Positions 1-13,111 of a stretch of 64,000 bases of DNA are shown one piece after another. Source of the stretch: Dasyornis broadbenti (lineage: Eukaryota > Chordata > Aves > Passeriformes > Dasyornithidae). The notes beneath the pieces were generated by a model, which saw only the letters and a list, made by a program, of their open reading frames with translations, had not been told where the DNA came from and searched no databases. How positions within the stretch are numbered: position 1 is the first letter of the stretch; each line of letters starts with the position of its first letter. Position numbers and translations under genes: made by a program. The stretch lies in assembly GCA_013397935.1 (NCBI GenBank), contig VZRN01000791.1:124001-188000 (forward strand), given 5' to 3'.

Positions 1-3000
1 GCTGATGTTTTTCAGTAGTATGATATTTTCAGTGAAGAAATACTGAAAACATTGATTCCAGGTATTCATACCGAAATTTTTCAGGGATTTTTTTATTTAT
101 TCCAAATCTATAGGTCTTGTTTACTTAGGTCAGAAACAGCCAAATTTGCAGAAACCTGCAGAAACCCTGGTTAAGTAGGCTTTCTTCTTTGCTACTATTG
201 ATCACAGTTCGCTTTTATGCCAACTCTGTTTTTGACCATTTTCTGTGTCCTGCATGTTCTGTTTGAAATACTTTATAACCTAGAGACACTTGATCATGTA
301 CAACTGACCCAATTCAGAATGACTTTGCTGCCAGTTATCCTTGTGTGCTGATCCTGAGCAATGCAAAAGAATTCCTGAGAGACCTGAGTATTCATCTACC
401 ACAGCTTCTACTGTAATCAAGCAAAATCAGTGAAAGACTCTGCTGGTCTTCAACACACCAGGTGTTTAAAGGTATTCAAGGCACCCAAGGAGGGAGGAAG
501 CACCTTGTGGATTTCCCAAGGGTTATAAAACATGAGCCAATTCCCAGATGATTCACCAAAAATTCCTGTAGCTATGTTGCAACTGGCAGTATGGATTACA
601 TATATGGTTAACCCTTGGTGTCAGATAATATTGAATCACGTATTAACACAAATGACAATAATCTATACCCACACAGGTCTCTTCTGAATGAACACCTTTA
701 CCCCAGCAGTGCCCAGCCAAACTAACAGAATCAGATTTGCAGAAATGCAAGGCTGGACATTGTATTCAATATTTGTCTTACAATTCAAGAGCAGTTTCAA
801 CAACAGGTTTCCACTTTGCAGACTGTACTTTGAGTGCTGAGCCAAACCAGCCCACAAAGTTTCCTTGAAACAATATTAACAGTCATCCACTCACTATTAA
901 TAATGGATTAAATTACCAGGAGCATTGTGCTCCATTAAACGATATTCTCCGGTATTCTTGTTAGAAATTTGCTTCCAAAGTGTTTTATGCACCTGTTGTA
1001 AAAGGGAAATGATGTTTCATCTTAACAAAAACTCTTTGTTATGATGCATAACCATTATTAATGGATTACACTTTTAACCCATTTTGTCACATAAATAGAA
1101 AATCAATGGTTTGATAGGATTAAGCATTTAACAATGTATTATTATTATTATTGCTTTTTAAAAACAGTTATTTTCTACAGAATTTTTTTTGTACTAGTAA
1201 GTGTTTTAACTTCTTCAAAAGAAATATTTGTTTTGGACTTTAAAGCCAGGCAATTGCTGCTTTCCCAACAGATCAGTGCCTCACTCATGCTCCTATTAAC
1301 TTCAATAGGAAAAGGAGCATGGCCTAAGAAAATAATCTGTCGAAAAACAAATCTATGTTCTATCAACCTAACAGACATTGAAAGAATTAATTATAAATCT
1401 CAGAACTGAGGATAGTCAAAATGACATAGCATATAAAGATATCTTTAATAATTATCTTAACAATTTCTAATCACATTTAGAATCCTGTAAAGTTATCAAA
1501 ACACTTAAGTGCTCTGAGCTTGAGATGTTTTCTATTTACTCAGAATTCAAAGAGCTCCTTTCAAGTGAAAGGTAGAAATAGCTTTGAAGATAAATGACAA
1601 AAGAGTGAGGGAAACCCTAAACAAATCATACTTCTGATTAAAGTATTATGTCCCTAATGTAATCTACCACATTTCTCATATTTCTTCCAGACTTTGAACA
1701 ACACATTCAGAGCAAAACAGTCCTCAAATAACTTTTCTCAATACTATCTTGAGCATAAATTATAAAATTACTTTGTATGTTTTGCCTGCCTGAAATGTAT
1801 AGTTCTATAGCTTGCTTTTTAGTCTCTGCACCATGCCATTGGAAATTATTTACAATATTCAGGAAAACCTCCTCATCCCTGCTCCCACTGAGAGAGAACA
1901 TATACTATGCATTATGTTGCTGCAAATGAGGCAGCAGTTAATCATCTGCTTTGAAAACAAGGTACTTGGGCATTATTTAATTCCCTAAACCAGCAAACCA
2001 TGTGTTTGTATTTATACAAATTGATCTCACTATTGCCATGCTGAACAAAAAAAAGCAAACATGTACTAAATACAGAGTGAATTCTGGCCTATAAGCCTTT
2101 TCCTATGTTTATTTGCACTCAAGTAATTTTTAGAATTGGGCTTTTCTGTCTTTTTTCCCCCACCACAATTCTACTCGCTTCAACAGGCTTTCCCACATCA
2201 ATGAAGAAGGCAGGATTAGGCCCCTAATATGTAAAAGAGCCCAAGTTGTTGCAAAATCAGCACATCCTATTAAAAGCTCTAGAAATTAAAAAACGTAGTA
2301 GGAATAAAAGTTTGAACTCTGTTAGATGGTCATCTCAATGCAATTCTATAGAAAGCCTCTCTCAAGATTTTGACAGGGTCTCCAGGTCTGACAGCAACAG
2401 AAATATTAAATATCCCTACTAATGAGTATCCTACCACTTCTAGTGCTCTAGTTTAGAGCACTTTCTTGCTCTAAACATGCAAGAAAAAAGCCACTGAATG
2501 GGAAATACTAGTTTGCTTCAACAGGAAAACAAAAAGATTATTGATTTTAAAAGCTGTATTTTTTAAATCTGCTTAGTAATATGCCCATAAAGAGAAATCT
2601 GCCGAGAAAACAAAGGACGACAGAGCTCTGCTGAGCAGTAAGCCTAGAAAGTAAAATATTTTTAAAACTGATTGCATGGCATGCCTTCAATAAGGCATGC
2701 CATGCCTTATTGCACAAAAAGATAGATAATAATAATAATGTGGACAAACAGAAGGAGTTTTTGAAGTGATGACAATGCTTTACACTTAAAGTTCTAAAAA
2801 CGAAATATCTATGCTTTACAGAAAACAAACATGACACACAGATAAGTACACAGACTGTGTTTTTCTAAACCTACTCTGTATCACTGTAATGTTTAAGTAT
2901 TCTTAGTTGTTCGCCATCATGAAAATGGTTTTGAGAATAGCAAATATATTTGCACAACAGGCTGACTAAGTTTGTCTTTAATTTTCAGGAGTTTTGGGGA

Positions 3001-3600
3001 AGTTCCTGTCCAAGAATTCAAGTCATCACATGAAGTGAGATAAAGCACTTGACACTTTGGATTTCACTACTAGAAAGCCCCTCTGGAGAGACCAAACGAT
3101 GTGCATTATTCGTATTTCAGATTTTGGACATCAGGCTACTTCACATGACAGCGTGGGCTACATGTTGATCACGCTGTACTGTTAGCTGAGAAACTTGCTG
3201 TGCGGCTTCAGCGTGCTTATTTCCCTCTCAGTGAAACAGCACTGCTTACTCAGACCGAAACAGGAGAATAGAGCACTGTGCATGAAAGCGCTGCTTCTGG
3301 ATTACATTACTTTGATGAGGAATCTTTTTGACCTTTAGGGCAGCCGACTTCCACAAGTGACGAAAGACCCCTCTTCACCCTGCAGTGCATTTCTTCAAGC
3401 AACTAAGCGTTGCGAGCTCCCCTCCCTTTACCCAATCCTTTGCTATATCAATTAAATCACATTAAGCTGATTGTTATCATCTTTGTTTCCGTTTTTTTTT
3501 TTTTTCATTTTGGCCCAGAGAAGGAACCATCACGTTTCTATGCACACAACAGAACGGGCATTGCCATTATTATTTCAATTTTTTAGCTCTGGATTTGCAG
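1..3600. other. Upstream intergenic AT-rich DNA
   Basis: I see no coding exon, RNA gene or recognisable transposon here. Open frames are all under 100 codons and resemble no known protein. The stretch holds short ATT/AAT triplet runs (around 1136-1152 and 2727-2738) and a pair of overlapping perfect palindromes at 2674-2712. From about 3150 onward CpG becomes more frequent, approaching the island. A CCAAT motif lies near 3434 and a T run near 3491-3505. The segment is probably the distal 5' flank of the gene whose first exon begins in the island; this is inferred from position only. Confidence 0.6.
2674..2712. repeat. Two overlapping perfect inverted repeats
   Basis: The first hairpin has 14-bp arms (2674-2687 and 2692-2705) and a 4-nt loop. 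The second has 12-bp arms (2688-2699 and 2701-2712) around a single central base. They share the segment 2688-2705, so only one can form at a time. The core unit is a GGCATGCC palindrome with AAGG/CCTT flanks. No flanking target duplication was noticed. Confidence 0.85.
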
Positions 3601-3701
3601 ATAACCAACACTCATCCTGAACGCAGCACCAGCAAACGGCCCATACAGGGAGCAGAGGCGGAGCAGGGCTAAGTGAAGGGGGGGTCGGCTTGTCCCGCAT
3701 G

Positions 3702-4204
3702 CCCGCCAGCTCCGCCGCCCACGATCCCTCGCCTTCACAGGGGCGCATCCTGGGGCCGGGGGGGAAGCGCAACCCCAGCAGCAGAGTAGGCTGCACCGGG
3801 CGGAGCAGTGGCACGGACTACCCGCGAGGCTCCCCCGCTTACGCGCCCTGTGCCGGGACGGCTGGGGGCGGGCGCTCGGGGGGCCGGGCCAGAGCCGCCG
3901 CCGCCCGGCTCCGCCTCTCCTGCCGCAGCGCTCAGTCCTGGAGCGCCGCTCGGCTGCCAGAAGGGAGTCGTCACCTGCTCCAGTGCGGAGTCGGTCGTCG
4001 CTGCGCGCCGAGAGGGAGACCAGCCGCCCCATCGCCCGGGAAGTTACCGCCACTCCCGCGCCGGGGGAAAGCCACCGCCGCCGCTTCCCGGCCTCCACGA
4101 GGGAGAAGTCGCCGCCGCGTTCCGCTGCGAGAGGGAAGAGCTCCCGCGGGCGCGTCGCCCCGCTCCGCCGCTGCCTCCCGGTCCCGCCGCGGGCAGGCGG
4201 GATG
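3702..4204 (+). other. Probable 5' UTR region
   Basis: There is no ATG on the plus strand between 3702 and the ATG pair at 4202-4207, a 500-base absence consistent with a leader. The single upstream ATG at 3699-3701 has a weak context (C at -3, C at +4). It opens a frame that stays open for 168 codons and stops at TGA 4203-4205, overlapping the start codons. The 5' boundary of the transcript is unknown, so the limits given are only the ATG-free stretch. Confidence 0.45.
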
Positions 4205-4301
4205 ATGGAGTCCCCCGCCGCCGCCGCTTGCCCCTCCTGCCGCCGCCGCCCGCTGCCGCCCCTGCTCTGCCTCCTACTCGCAGCACTCTGCCTGCCGCCA
4301 G
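4205..4301 (+). CDS. ALCAM: First coding exon, signal peptide; probable ALCAM/CD166
   Basis: The exon encodes 32 residues beginning MESPAAAACPSC, then an Arg-Arg-Arg n-region (residues 13-15) and a hydrophobic core of Leu/Ala/Cys (about residues 17-30), ending Leu-Pro-Pro plus one base of a Gly codon. It reads as a cleavable signal peptide that continues in exon 2. The donor is G|GTGAGC (intron starts at 4302), phase 1. Two in-frame ATGs abut (4202 and 4205). I chose the second because it has A at -3 and G at +4 and gives the MES start known for ALCAM; the first would add one Met. ALCAM is a type I membrane protein with five Ig domains that mediates homophilic and CD6 adhesion in neurons, leukocytes and epithelia. 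The family match rests on the MES start, Cys9, core composition, phase-1 junction after Pro and a very long intron 1. Another secreted or membrane protein remains possible because signal peptides diverge fast. Confidence 0.55.
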
Positions 4302-4524
4302 GTGAGCGCCCGCTCGCCCGCGGAAAGGGGTGGCCGCGGCCGCGCCGTCTCGGCCGCGTGTAACTTGGCGGAGGGGAGGCCGGGGCGCAGGTGGCGGTGC
4401 CCACCCGCCGCTCCCCGGAGCGTCCCAGCACCTACCGCCGGCTGTCTGCTCGCCGGGGCTCGCTCCCGACCGGTAGTGCCCGCCGCATCCCGCTGCGCTT
4501 CTGGAGGGGAGCGGTCCTCTCCTG

Positions 4525-4663
4525 CCCTCTGAGGAGCGCCGGCTGATGCCGCCTCTCCTGCGGGAAAGGCCGGAGCTGGCCCAGCGGTNNNNNNNNNNNC
4601 CCTCTGAGGAGCGCCGGCTGATGCCGCCTCTCCTGCGGGAAAGGCAGGAGCTGGCCCAGCGGT
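4525..4663. other. N gap with false duplicated flanks
   Basis: Eleven N (4589-4599) separate two 64-bp copies, 4525-4588 and 4600-4663, offset by 75 bp. They differ at one base seen (C at 4571, A at 4646). The first copy ends and the second begins exactly at the gap, as expected when overlapping contig ends are scaffolded without merging. The true sequence probably has one copy. Collapsing it leaves a donor-like GTGAGT at 4662-4667, an alternative first-exon donor candidate of low weight. Confidence 0.9.
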
Positions 4664-5155
4664 GAGTGGGACCGAGAGGCGGCGGTCTCATCTTTGCCCG
4701 TGGGAGGCGGCGCTGGGGTCCCTCCGGGGCGTTGTCAGCGGCCGCCGGGCAGCACTGCCCCCGCGGGAGTGAGAGCCGAGCCTCGGCGCGGTGCCGGTTT
4801 CACTTCCAGGCTGAGCGGCACGTCTGCGCAGCGAGCCGCCTGCAACTTCGGCGGCCCGGCCGCTTCTCGACTGCCCGCCTTCAGTGCCGCCCGTGGCCGT
4901 GCCGGCAACCCGCGGGGCCGGCGGCTGCCACTTTGCGCTGCTGGTGGAGCCCGGGCAGCGCCGTGGGCGCGGTGCCGCCCGCAGGCAGCCGGGCGGGGCG
5001 GGGCAGCCCTGCTATCCGTGCCCCTTCCGCGGGCAGTCCGCCGGCTCAGCGCTGCGTGCCTGAGGCTGCTTCGGCGGATCGGGGTCGCGTGGGGAACTTC
5101 GCTTCCCCTCCCCACTCCGCAAAAGCGCTCTTGAGGCGGGCGCTAGGGAAGTAGG

Positions 5156-8100
5156 AAGGCGCAGAGAGTGCTAAATACCCTAATTGTTCTGGGAATATTG
5201 TGGCTATGAGGTGTTTGTAGGTTTTGTTTTGTAAATATTGAGCGTGAAAGTGAAGTCTGAGGGAAAAGCTGTGAAGTAAGGAGTTCTGCATTCAGCGCGG
5301 AGACCGTCTCATTATTCTTGTAGAAAGAGCGTCAGCCTGTGGTAAAATTTTGTATTGCTTTAAGAAATGGCTTTGCCTCTGTGTGCCTTTGCAACAACGG
5401 AGGGTTTGCAGAAGTGTTGGAGTTGATGGTGGTTTTTCATTCCTGACCTCTGCCTGGTTGCTACGTGCTCTCTGGTTAACCATTTACGGGCAGCATGGTC
5501 TTGTCGGAATGGAAGAACAGAGCTTTTCCACTAGATGCATTTATGGTTGTGTTTTACAAGCTCTAAGGAGAAAACTAGCTACAACAGTAAGTAAGGCTGC
5601 TGGATCTGTGATTTCAAATAGAATAGTAAAAAAAGCTCCAGACAGAATCAACAGCAGTATTGGAACTGTAAGTACTGTGTCAGGCTGTGCTGCTAGGCTT
5701 TTGCTTTGGCAAATACAGTGTATAATCAGTGTAGGGCATCATAAATATCAGTCCCAGTGCCAGAGCTTACAAAAGAATAGTGTTTGCTGTGATGCAGAGA
5801 AAGTCTTCAGGAAAGATTATTCATTTTAGGAAATTTTAAAGGCATGTGGAATATCAGAGGAATAAGCACCTCAGCTTCTCAGAAGCACGACTTGGCCCCT
5901 GTGGAGAGATTTAGCCCAGTAAATACAAAATGATCTTGCTGATCGTGTGACTGTCTGTGTTTTCCATTTGAAGAAAATGCGAAACCATAAAATATTTTAT
6001 CTCAAAGGTTGTGTTGATGGAGCTGTATAAAAGGATGGGACTTGACTGTTCATGATCTAAATAGGTTATCAGCAAAACCATTTACCTCGTTCTTTCTACT
6101 CTTCATTCCTTCCTTGCCCCCTCAAGGAGAAGCTCGGGCTAACTGTAAGGAAATACATGTGGGGAGAAACCAGCCCCACATCAGCTTAGAAACTTTCGTT
6201 GCAGTACTAATAATGCCTGGAAAGACCAGTAGTAGATTTAAGCCTCTAGTTCTCATTTTATTCTGAGGAATATGAGATACTTAGATATAAAAACACCTAT
6301 GAAAACACCTCTTGATATTGCTGTAGTTACTTCCCCCTTGCTATCTCAACTATTTTAGATGATAGCTAGTTGGCTATCATCTAAACAATTTCTGGATGTA
6401 TTATTCTATCATGGTTGGGAGTTCCATTTGAACTTTGGATATGGAAAGGAGTAGATGAGCTTTTAAAAGCATATTAAAAGTTTATGTGCCTCTGGTGTAA
6501 GTATCTCTGGCAATATTCAAGATGGACTGGAGATCCTTATGAGAAAATGTGAGTTTGTTTCTTCACAGAATAAACTGCCTAGGAGGATAGCCATCTTAAA
6601 AAGAGAGCAGGTCCAAGTACACATTTGGTACTAAGAGACTAGGTCAGACTAAGTGAAAACACCAATTATAATATCATACTTCTCTAGAGGAGATGGCTGT
6701 ATGTGAAAAGAAAGTCATCAGCTCTTAATCAGGAGCTAATCATGACCTTTGTAAAGCTTCCCCCTCCCCCTGCTTTCTGGTGAATTATAACAATGAAGCT
6801 CTTAGTCTCTTGTTTTATTACTACACTTGTTACATATTGCCTGAGCCTAGCGAGACTGAAACCTGTAGTCTTATTCACATGACAATCACGGTGTTCTCAC
6901 TCCTGATTGCGTTTTTTCCCTGGTATATCTGGTGTGGCTTTGAGCTATGGAAACTGGATTTCTGTATTAAGATCTGGAGTTCACAGGAGTTTTCTGAAAC
7001 TGAAGTCCGAAAACATCTGCACCACATCTATGTGCTTCACTGTGCCATGTATTTGTGGTCCAATATATGGGAAACAAACCAGACTCATTCCTAAGTGAGA
7101 CAGAAATTGTTAAATTGACTGCTTTGGGAAGCGTTTGATATATTCAGGGTTTTTTTCCCCCTCATTTGGTATAAAAGTCTTCCAACAAACTGTTTTGCTT
7201 GTGCTTTCCCCTCTACTGTTGAGTTTGTAGCTCTCATAAGGCAGAGGGTAACAAAGGAAATCATCCAGGCCTATAAATCCTTGAAATTTCAACCTGGTGA
7301 TATTTATTGAAGAAAATATATGTTGTTATGTTCACGAAATAAATATATCTGTTGCAAGTCATTTAATTTCACTTTCCAAGCTGTGTAAGAATAATCCCAT
7401 TTCTTATAGTACCATCCATTTTCCTTCCTCAAAGTAACCTGGGTTGTTAAAATTATTTCCCCTGGGATTAGGTATTATCTTTCTTTGTAGTAGAAGTCAT
7501 TTGTTGACTTACTTCCAGCAGAGATTTTTGGGGAACAGAATCTCAGAGTGTTTATTCAAGATGATACATAAAGGGGAAAATAAAATAGCATTAAGTGTTT
7601 TGCATAATGCAAATCACATCTGTGTGATCAGGATAAAACTGTCTTCGGTATTTTCTTGCAAGTATCTTACTTATGTAGTGTGGTTTAGCCTTAAACTGTA
7701 AGAGTGCTCACTGCAGATTTCCATGATGTCATACCTGATTCCATATGAGATCCTTCTGAACCATATGAAAAGAAGCATTTCTGTAGCAGTAGTGGCTTTA
7801 ATATATTGGTTGCTCATACCTTATCACACCACCATGGGCTTTTTTAGATTCCTACCACAGGATTTTCTGGAGAGTATTTTTTGGTCAAAGTGGTTTTGTA
7901 CTGCTTGGGTGAAACAAAAGCAGATGACTGAATAGGAAACTGGCTAGCGAGGAGCCCCACCTCTCTGTATGTACTTAGAGCCTGTTAACACTGGAGAGAC
8001 TGTATGTGCTTATTTTGTAGGAGCTGTAATTTGTAACTGGAACTTCTAACACTAGATGATCAATACTTAGTTTCCCCTCTGTGATCTATACTATATGACC

Positions 8101-9311
8101 ATAAGCACGAGGATCTCACATAAGCTGGCTCGAGGTCTAGTCTCCAGTGCTTGTTCCAGTGCTCCTCCACATGGGAGGTTTGTGGCTTTTTTTAATACTA
8201 GCATGCTGATTATTGAAACTGTTCTTCCACCTCACTAATAGTATGGCTTCTTAGTATGGCCTTGGTTAGTTCTGCCAACTCTGATAGCGGGCTAGACTTT
8301 ACTATTGATTCTTACCATATCTAAAATCCATAATCTTCAGGCTCTCTCTTCAGTGCTACTCAAGGTTCCTCTGGGTTGGCTAGTGTGTAGATTTTCCCTC
8401 TGGTAATACAGTCATTTTTTATTAACAAATGTGTGTAAACTGCAAGGCCACATTTGTAAGAGAATTGATGACCTCTTGCAGTATTCTGATTTATCGCAAG
8501 TTCCTCTGTCTTCAAGAAAAATAGTTATGCTTCCATGCACTGATGCTCAGATGAGAGACTCTTAAAGAACTGTAAATGCTGTAGGGTGATAATTAGAAAT
8601 GACTCAAGCAGAACGTGATTTTTCCAGGAAAACCTGAATATTAACAACTCCCCTTGATATGAAATTGTTGAGTGTTGTCTTCCCAGAAGACAAGGCTTTT
8701 ACCTACATGTTCTTTATCTCGGAATATTTTCTTTAATGGGAACAGGATGAATATTAAAAGAGCCTGTACATTTCTGCCTTTAATATGTTAGAAAATGAAT
8801 CTCATCATTTAGAGTGGAGATTGCAATACACCTAGTATTCTGACAGTCCACTACTGGCAGGGATCAGATCAAGTTTCTTTATTTTCTTCTCTGGTTTTGT
8901 TTCTTTTTTTTTTCTTCCCTAGTGTGTTTTATTGAGGATGGCTTGAATCACAATCATTCCTGCACATTCCTACATTAGCAGAAGTCCCCAGGGCTGGAGC
9001 CCTGGCAGGCTCACATTTTGGTGTGTGTCATGGGCTCTATATGGTGGCTGTCCCCTTCCCTCAGCTATCTCTTGCATACAGTGTACATGATGGGTCCCAA
9101 CTGCCTGGGCTGGAAGCTTCTGAGATTTTAACAGAACATCAATTCTGACCATAGGTGGCATCTTTTAAACTTTGAAGAGATATTGTCAGCTAATTCAATA
9201 GAGGGAGCTCCGCTACCTTACTGTTAGAAGCAGCACGCCTCAGCTTTTCCCAGACCTCTGGTTTCAGCCAGAAAGTTATATTAAAAGTCTTTGTTTCTTA
9301 ACAGTGTTTTG
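5156..9311 (+). other. Intronic DNA without recognised features
   Basis: Typical AT-rich intron sequence. Open frames here (for example 5350-5829, 159 codons) show no recognisable domain and no conserved-looking composition. I see one clean hairpin at 6354-6385 and a T-rich tract at about 8900-8925. No transposon was recognised. Confidence 0.6.
6354..6385. repeat. Perfect 13-bp inverted repeat
   Basis: Arms 6354-6366 and 6373-6385 are exact reverse complements around a 6-nt spacer. Pairing does not extend outward, so the stem is too short for a canonical microRNA precursor. Confidence 0.8.
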
Positions 9312-9316
9312 TAGTG

Positions 9317-10934
<1,618 letters not shown>

Positions 10935-10939
10935 TAGTG

Positions 10940-11526
10940 CCAGGCTTTGTTACTGAAAGCATCTTCCTTTCATCACAGGCTTCCTGTTGCTTGAAGGGGA
11001 AGGAAGGACAAATCCAAATTGCATACTAGGCAAACCCAAAAAGATGACTCCATTAGAGATAGTTCTCTTTTGCTGCAGTGCTTTGGGTGTTATAGATGGA
11101 CTCATTAAAGAATTAGGTTTTCAAGTGACATTTTCTTATGTGGGGAGATGGGTGGTGAGATTCATGGAGAAGCCCAAAAAAAATTAGAGCAAAGAGAGGG
11201 TTTTTCCAGGGATGGAATGGGCCAAGAGTGGTGTGGCATGAAATAGGGTACAAACAGGATAAGGAAATGATTATACCAAACTGATTGTTGTGGTGAGAGA
11301 AAACTAGAGCACTTCCAGTAAAATGTTAGGTAGGACCTTTATTTTAAAATACCTGTTTTTTTCAGTAAGTTCTTCTAGAATTTTTTTTAAAGGAAAAGTG
11401 GAATATGTATGCCATTCTATAAGCAGGGTCATTGTGAAAGCCGACTTAGGTATGTCTTGGTATGCTTTTAACACATTCCATGTCTCTAATACAGAAAAGC
11501 ATACATACAGAAAGCTGATAACTGCT
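10940..11526 (+). other. Intronic DNA without recognised features
   Basis: Unique-looking intron sequence between the LTR and the duplicated segment. No exon, RNA or transposon was recognised. Confidence 0.55.
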
Positions 11527-13111
11527 CTGTAAACTTAAGGCGTTATATTTTTATTGAATACTTTCCTTTTTAAAATACTATTCCTTATCAGATGGTTTTG
11601 AAACTAATTATGAAGTCCCATTAAAGACTAGCACTTTTAAAAAAATATCCTTTGAGTCACCTTCAACTAAGCTTGTAATGAACTCAACATTATTCTTCAA
11701 TCAGATGAATCCTGGACAAATGTCCTTTATCATTTCACTTGCTGCATCAGTTGCATTTTTTTTATCCATTTTTCTCCAGTTTAACCAAAGAAAATAACCA
11801 TACATATTGGAGAACAAAATAGATGTAGCTTATGTGCAGCTTGATTGAAATATGGCATTTTATACAACTGACTTATTCCTGGGTTTGGTTGTTTTGGGTT
11901 TTTTTCTGTGAGTTTTTTGTGGGGTGGATTTTGGGTTTGTTTGGATTTTTTTGTTTGTTGTTGTTAGAAAATACAACAACTTATTTTTTGAGAACTCACT
12001 TTTGAGCTGTGTGAGTTCTCCATGCTGTTCAGGAGGAATTGGTAAGGCTTCTATTTTAGAGGATTGACACAGTTTATCTCTGGGATGAAATGGTAAATGT
12101 TCACTTAAAAGTCAGTAACTGGGTGCCTTACAGAGAATACACGGGTTAAACTGAGCTTAAAAATGAGCAATTGAATGCAAGTATGAGGTCTCAAAATTAT
12201 TTGTGAGATGTGGTTCTTTTAATTGCAGCTTCTGAATTATTTTACTGTTGATGAGAGAGATTAATACTCTAGCTATGCATTTTTCCCTTTTGGCATGGAA
12301 TTTTGTTTCATGAAATGTNCTGTAAACTTAAGGCGTTATATTTTTATTGAATACTTTCCTTTTTAAAATACTATTCCTTATCAGATGGTTTTGAAACTAA
12401 TTATGAAGTCCCATTAAAGACTAGCACTTTTAAAAAAATATCCTTTGAGTCACCTTCAACTAAGCTTGTAATGAACTCAACATTATTCTTCAATCAGATG
12501 AATCCTGGACAAATGTCCTTTATCATTTCACTTGCTGCATCAGTTGCATTTTTTTTATCCATTTTTCTCCAGTTTAACCAATGAAAATAACCATACATAT
12601 TGGAGAACAAAATAGATGTAGCTTATGTACAGCTTGATTGAAATATGGCATTTTATACAACTGACTTATTCCTGGGTTTGGTTGTTTTGGGTTTTTTTCT
12701 GTGAGTTTTTTGTGGGGTGGATTTTGGGTTTGTTTGGATTTTTTTGTTTGTTGTTGTTAGAAAATACAACAACTTATTTTTTGAGAACTCACTTTTGAGC
12801 TGTGTGAGTTCTCCATGCTGTTCAGGAGGAATTGGTAAGGCTTCTATTTTAGAGGATTGACACAGTTTATCTCTGGGATGAAATGGTAAATGTTCACTTA
12901 AAAGTCAGTAACTGGGTGCCTTACAGAGAATACACGGGTTAAACTGAGCTTAAAAATGAGCAATTGAATGCAAGTATGAGGTCTCAAAATTATTTGTGAG
13001 ATGTGGTTCTTTTAATTGCAGCTTCTGAATTATTTTACTGTTGATGAGAGAGATTAATACTCTAGCTATGCATTTTTCCCTTTTGGCATGGAATTTTGTT
13101 TCATGAAATGT
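11527..13111. other. 792-bp direct duplication around a 1-N gap
   Basis: Copy 1 (11527-12318) and copy 2 (12320-13111) are offset by exactly 793 bp with no net indel. They abut the single N at 12319 on both sides. I saw two substitutions (A 11789 versus T 12582; G 11836 versus A 12629). Near identity with ends coinciding with the gap indicates unmerged overlap of contig ends, possibly two haplotypes, and not a real tandem duplication. Each copy contains a T/G-rich tract and a hairpin with 10-bp arms (11990-11999 and 12011-12020 in copy 1). Confidence 0.9.
11880..11965 (+). repeat. T/G-rich tract
   Basis: The plus strand is nearly all T and G with very few A or C. It is repeated in the false duplicate at about 12673-12758. 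Confidence 0.75.

Larger units (their letters stand above)
3680..5155 (+). promoter_or_regulatory. CpG island promoter of the exon-1 gene
   Basis: Base composition changes sharply to GC- and CpG-rich DNA at about 3680 and back to AT-rich at about 5155. Consensus Sp1-type GC boxes are visible at 3864-3873 and, as a doublet, at 4991-5004. No convincing TATA box lies at a useful distance upstream of the coding start, so a TATA-less, dispersed-start promoter is likely. The exact transcription start cannot be placed from sequence. The island surrounds the first coding exon and extends about 850 bp into the intron, as is common for housekeeping and developmental genes. It contains an 11-N assembly gap at 4589-4599. 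Confidence 0.85.

Noticed and set aside
3583..5154. Many open frames of 120-280 codons on both strands of the CpG island
   Set aside because: GC-rich DNA has few stop codons. The frames are Pro/Ala/Arg-rich, cross the N gap and show no domain. Only the short signal-peptide frame ends at a proper donor.
11527..13111. Genuine tandem duplication
   Set aside because: Both copies end exactly at a single N with a constant offset and near identity, which points to an assembly overlap.
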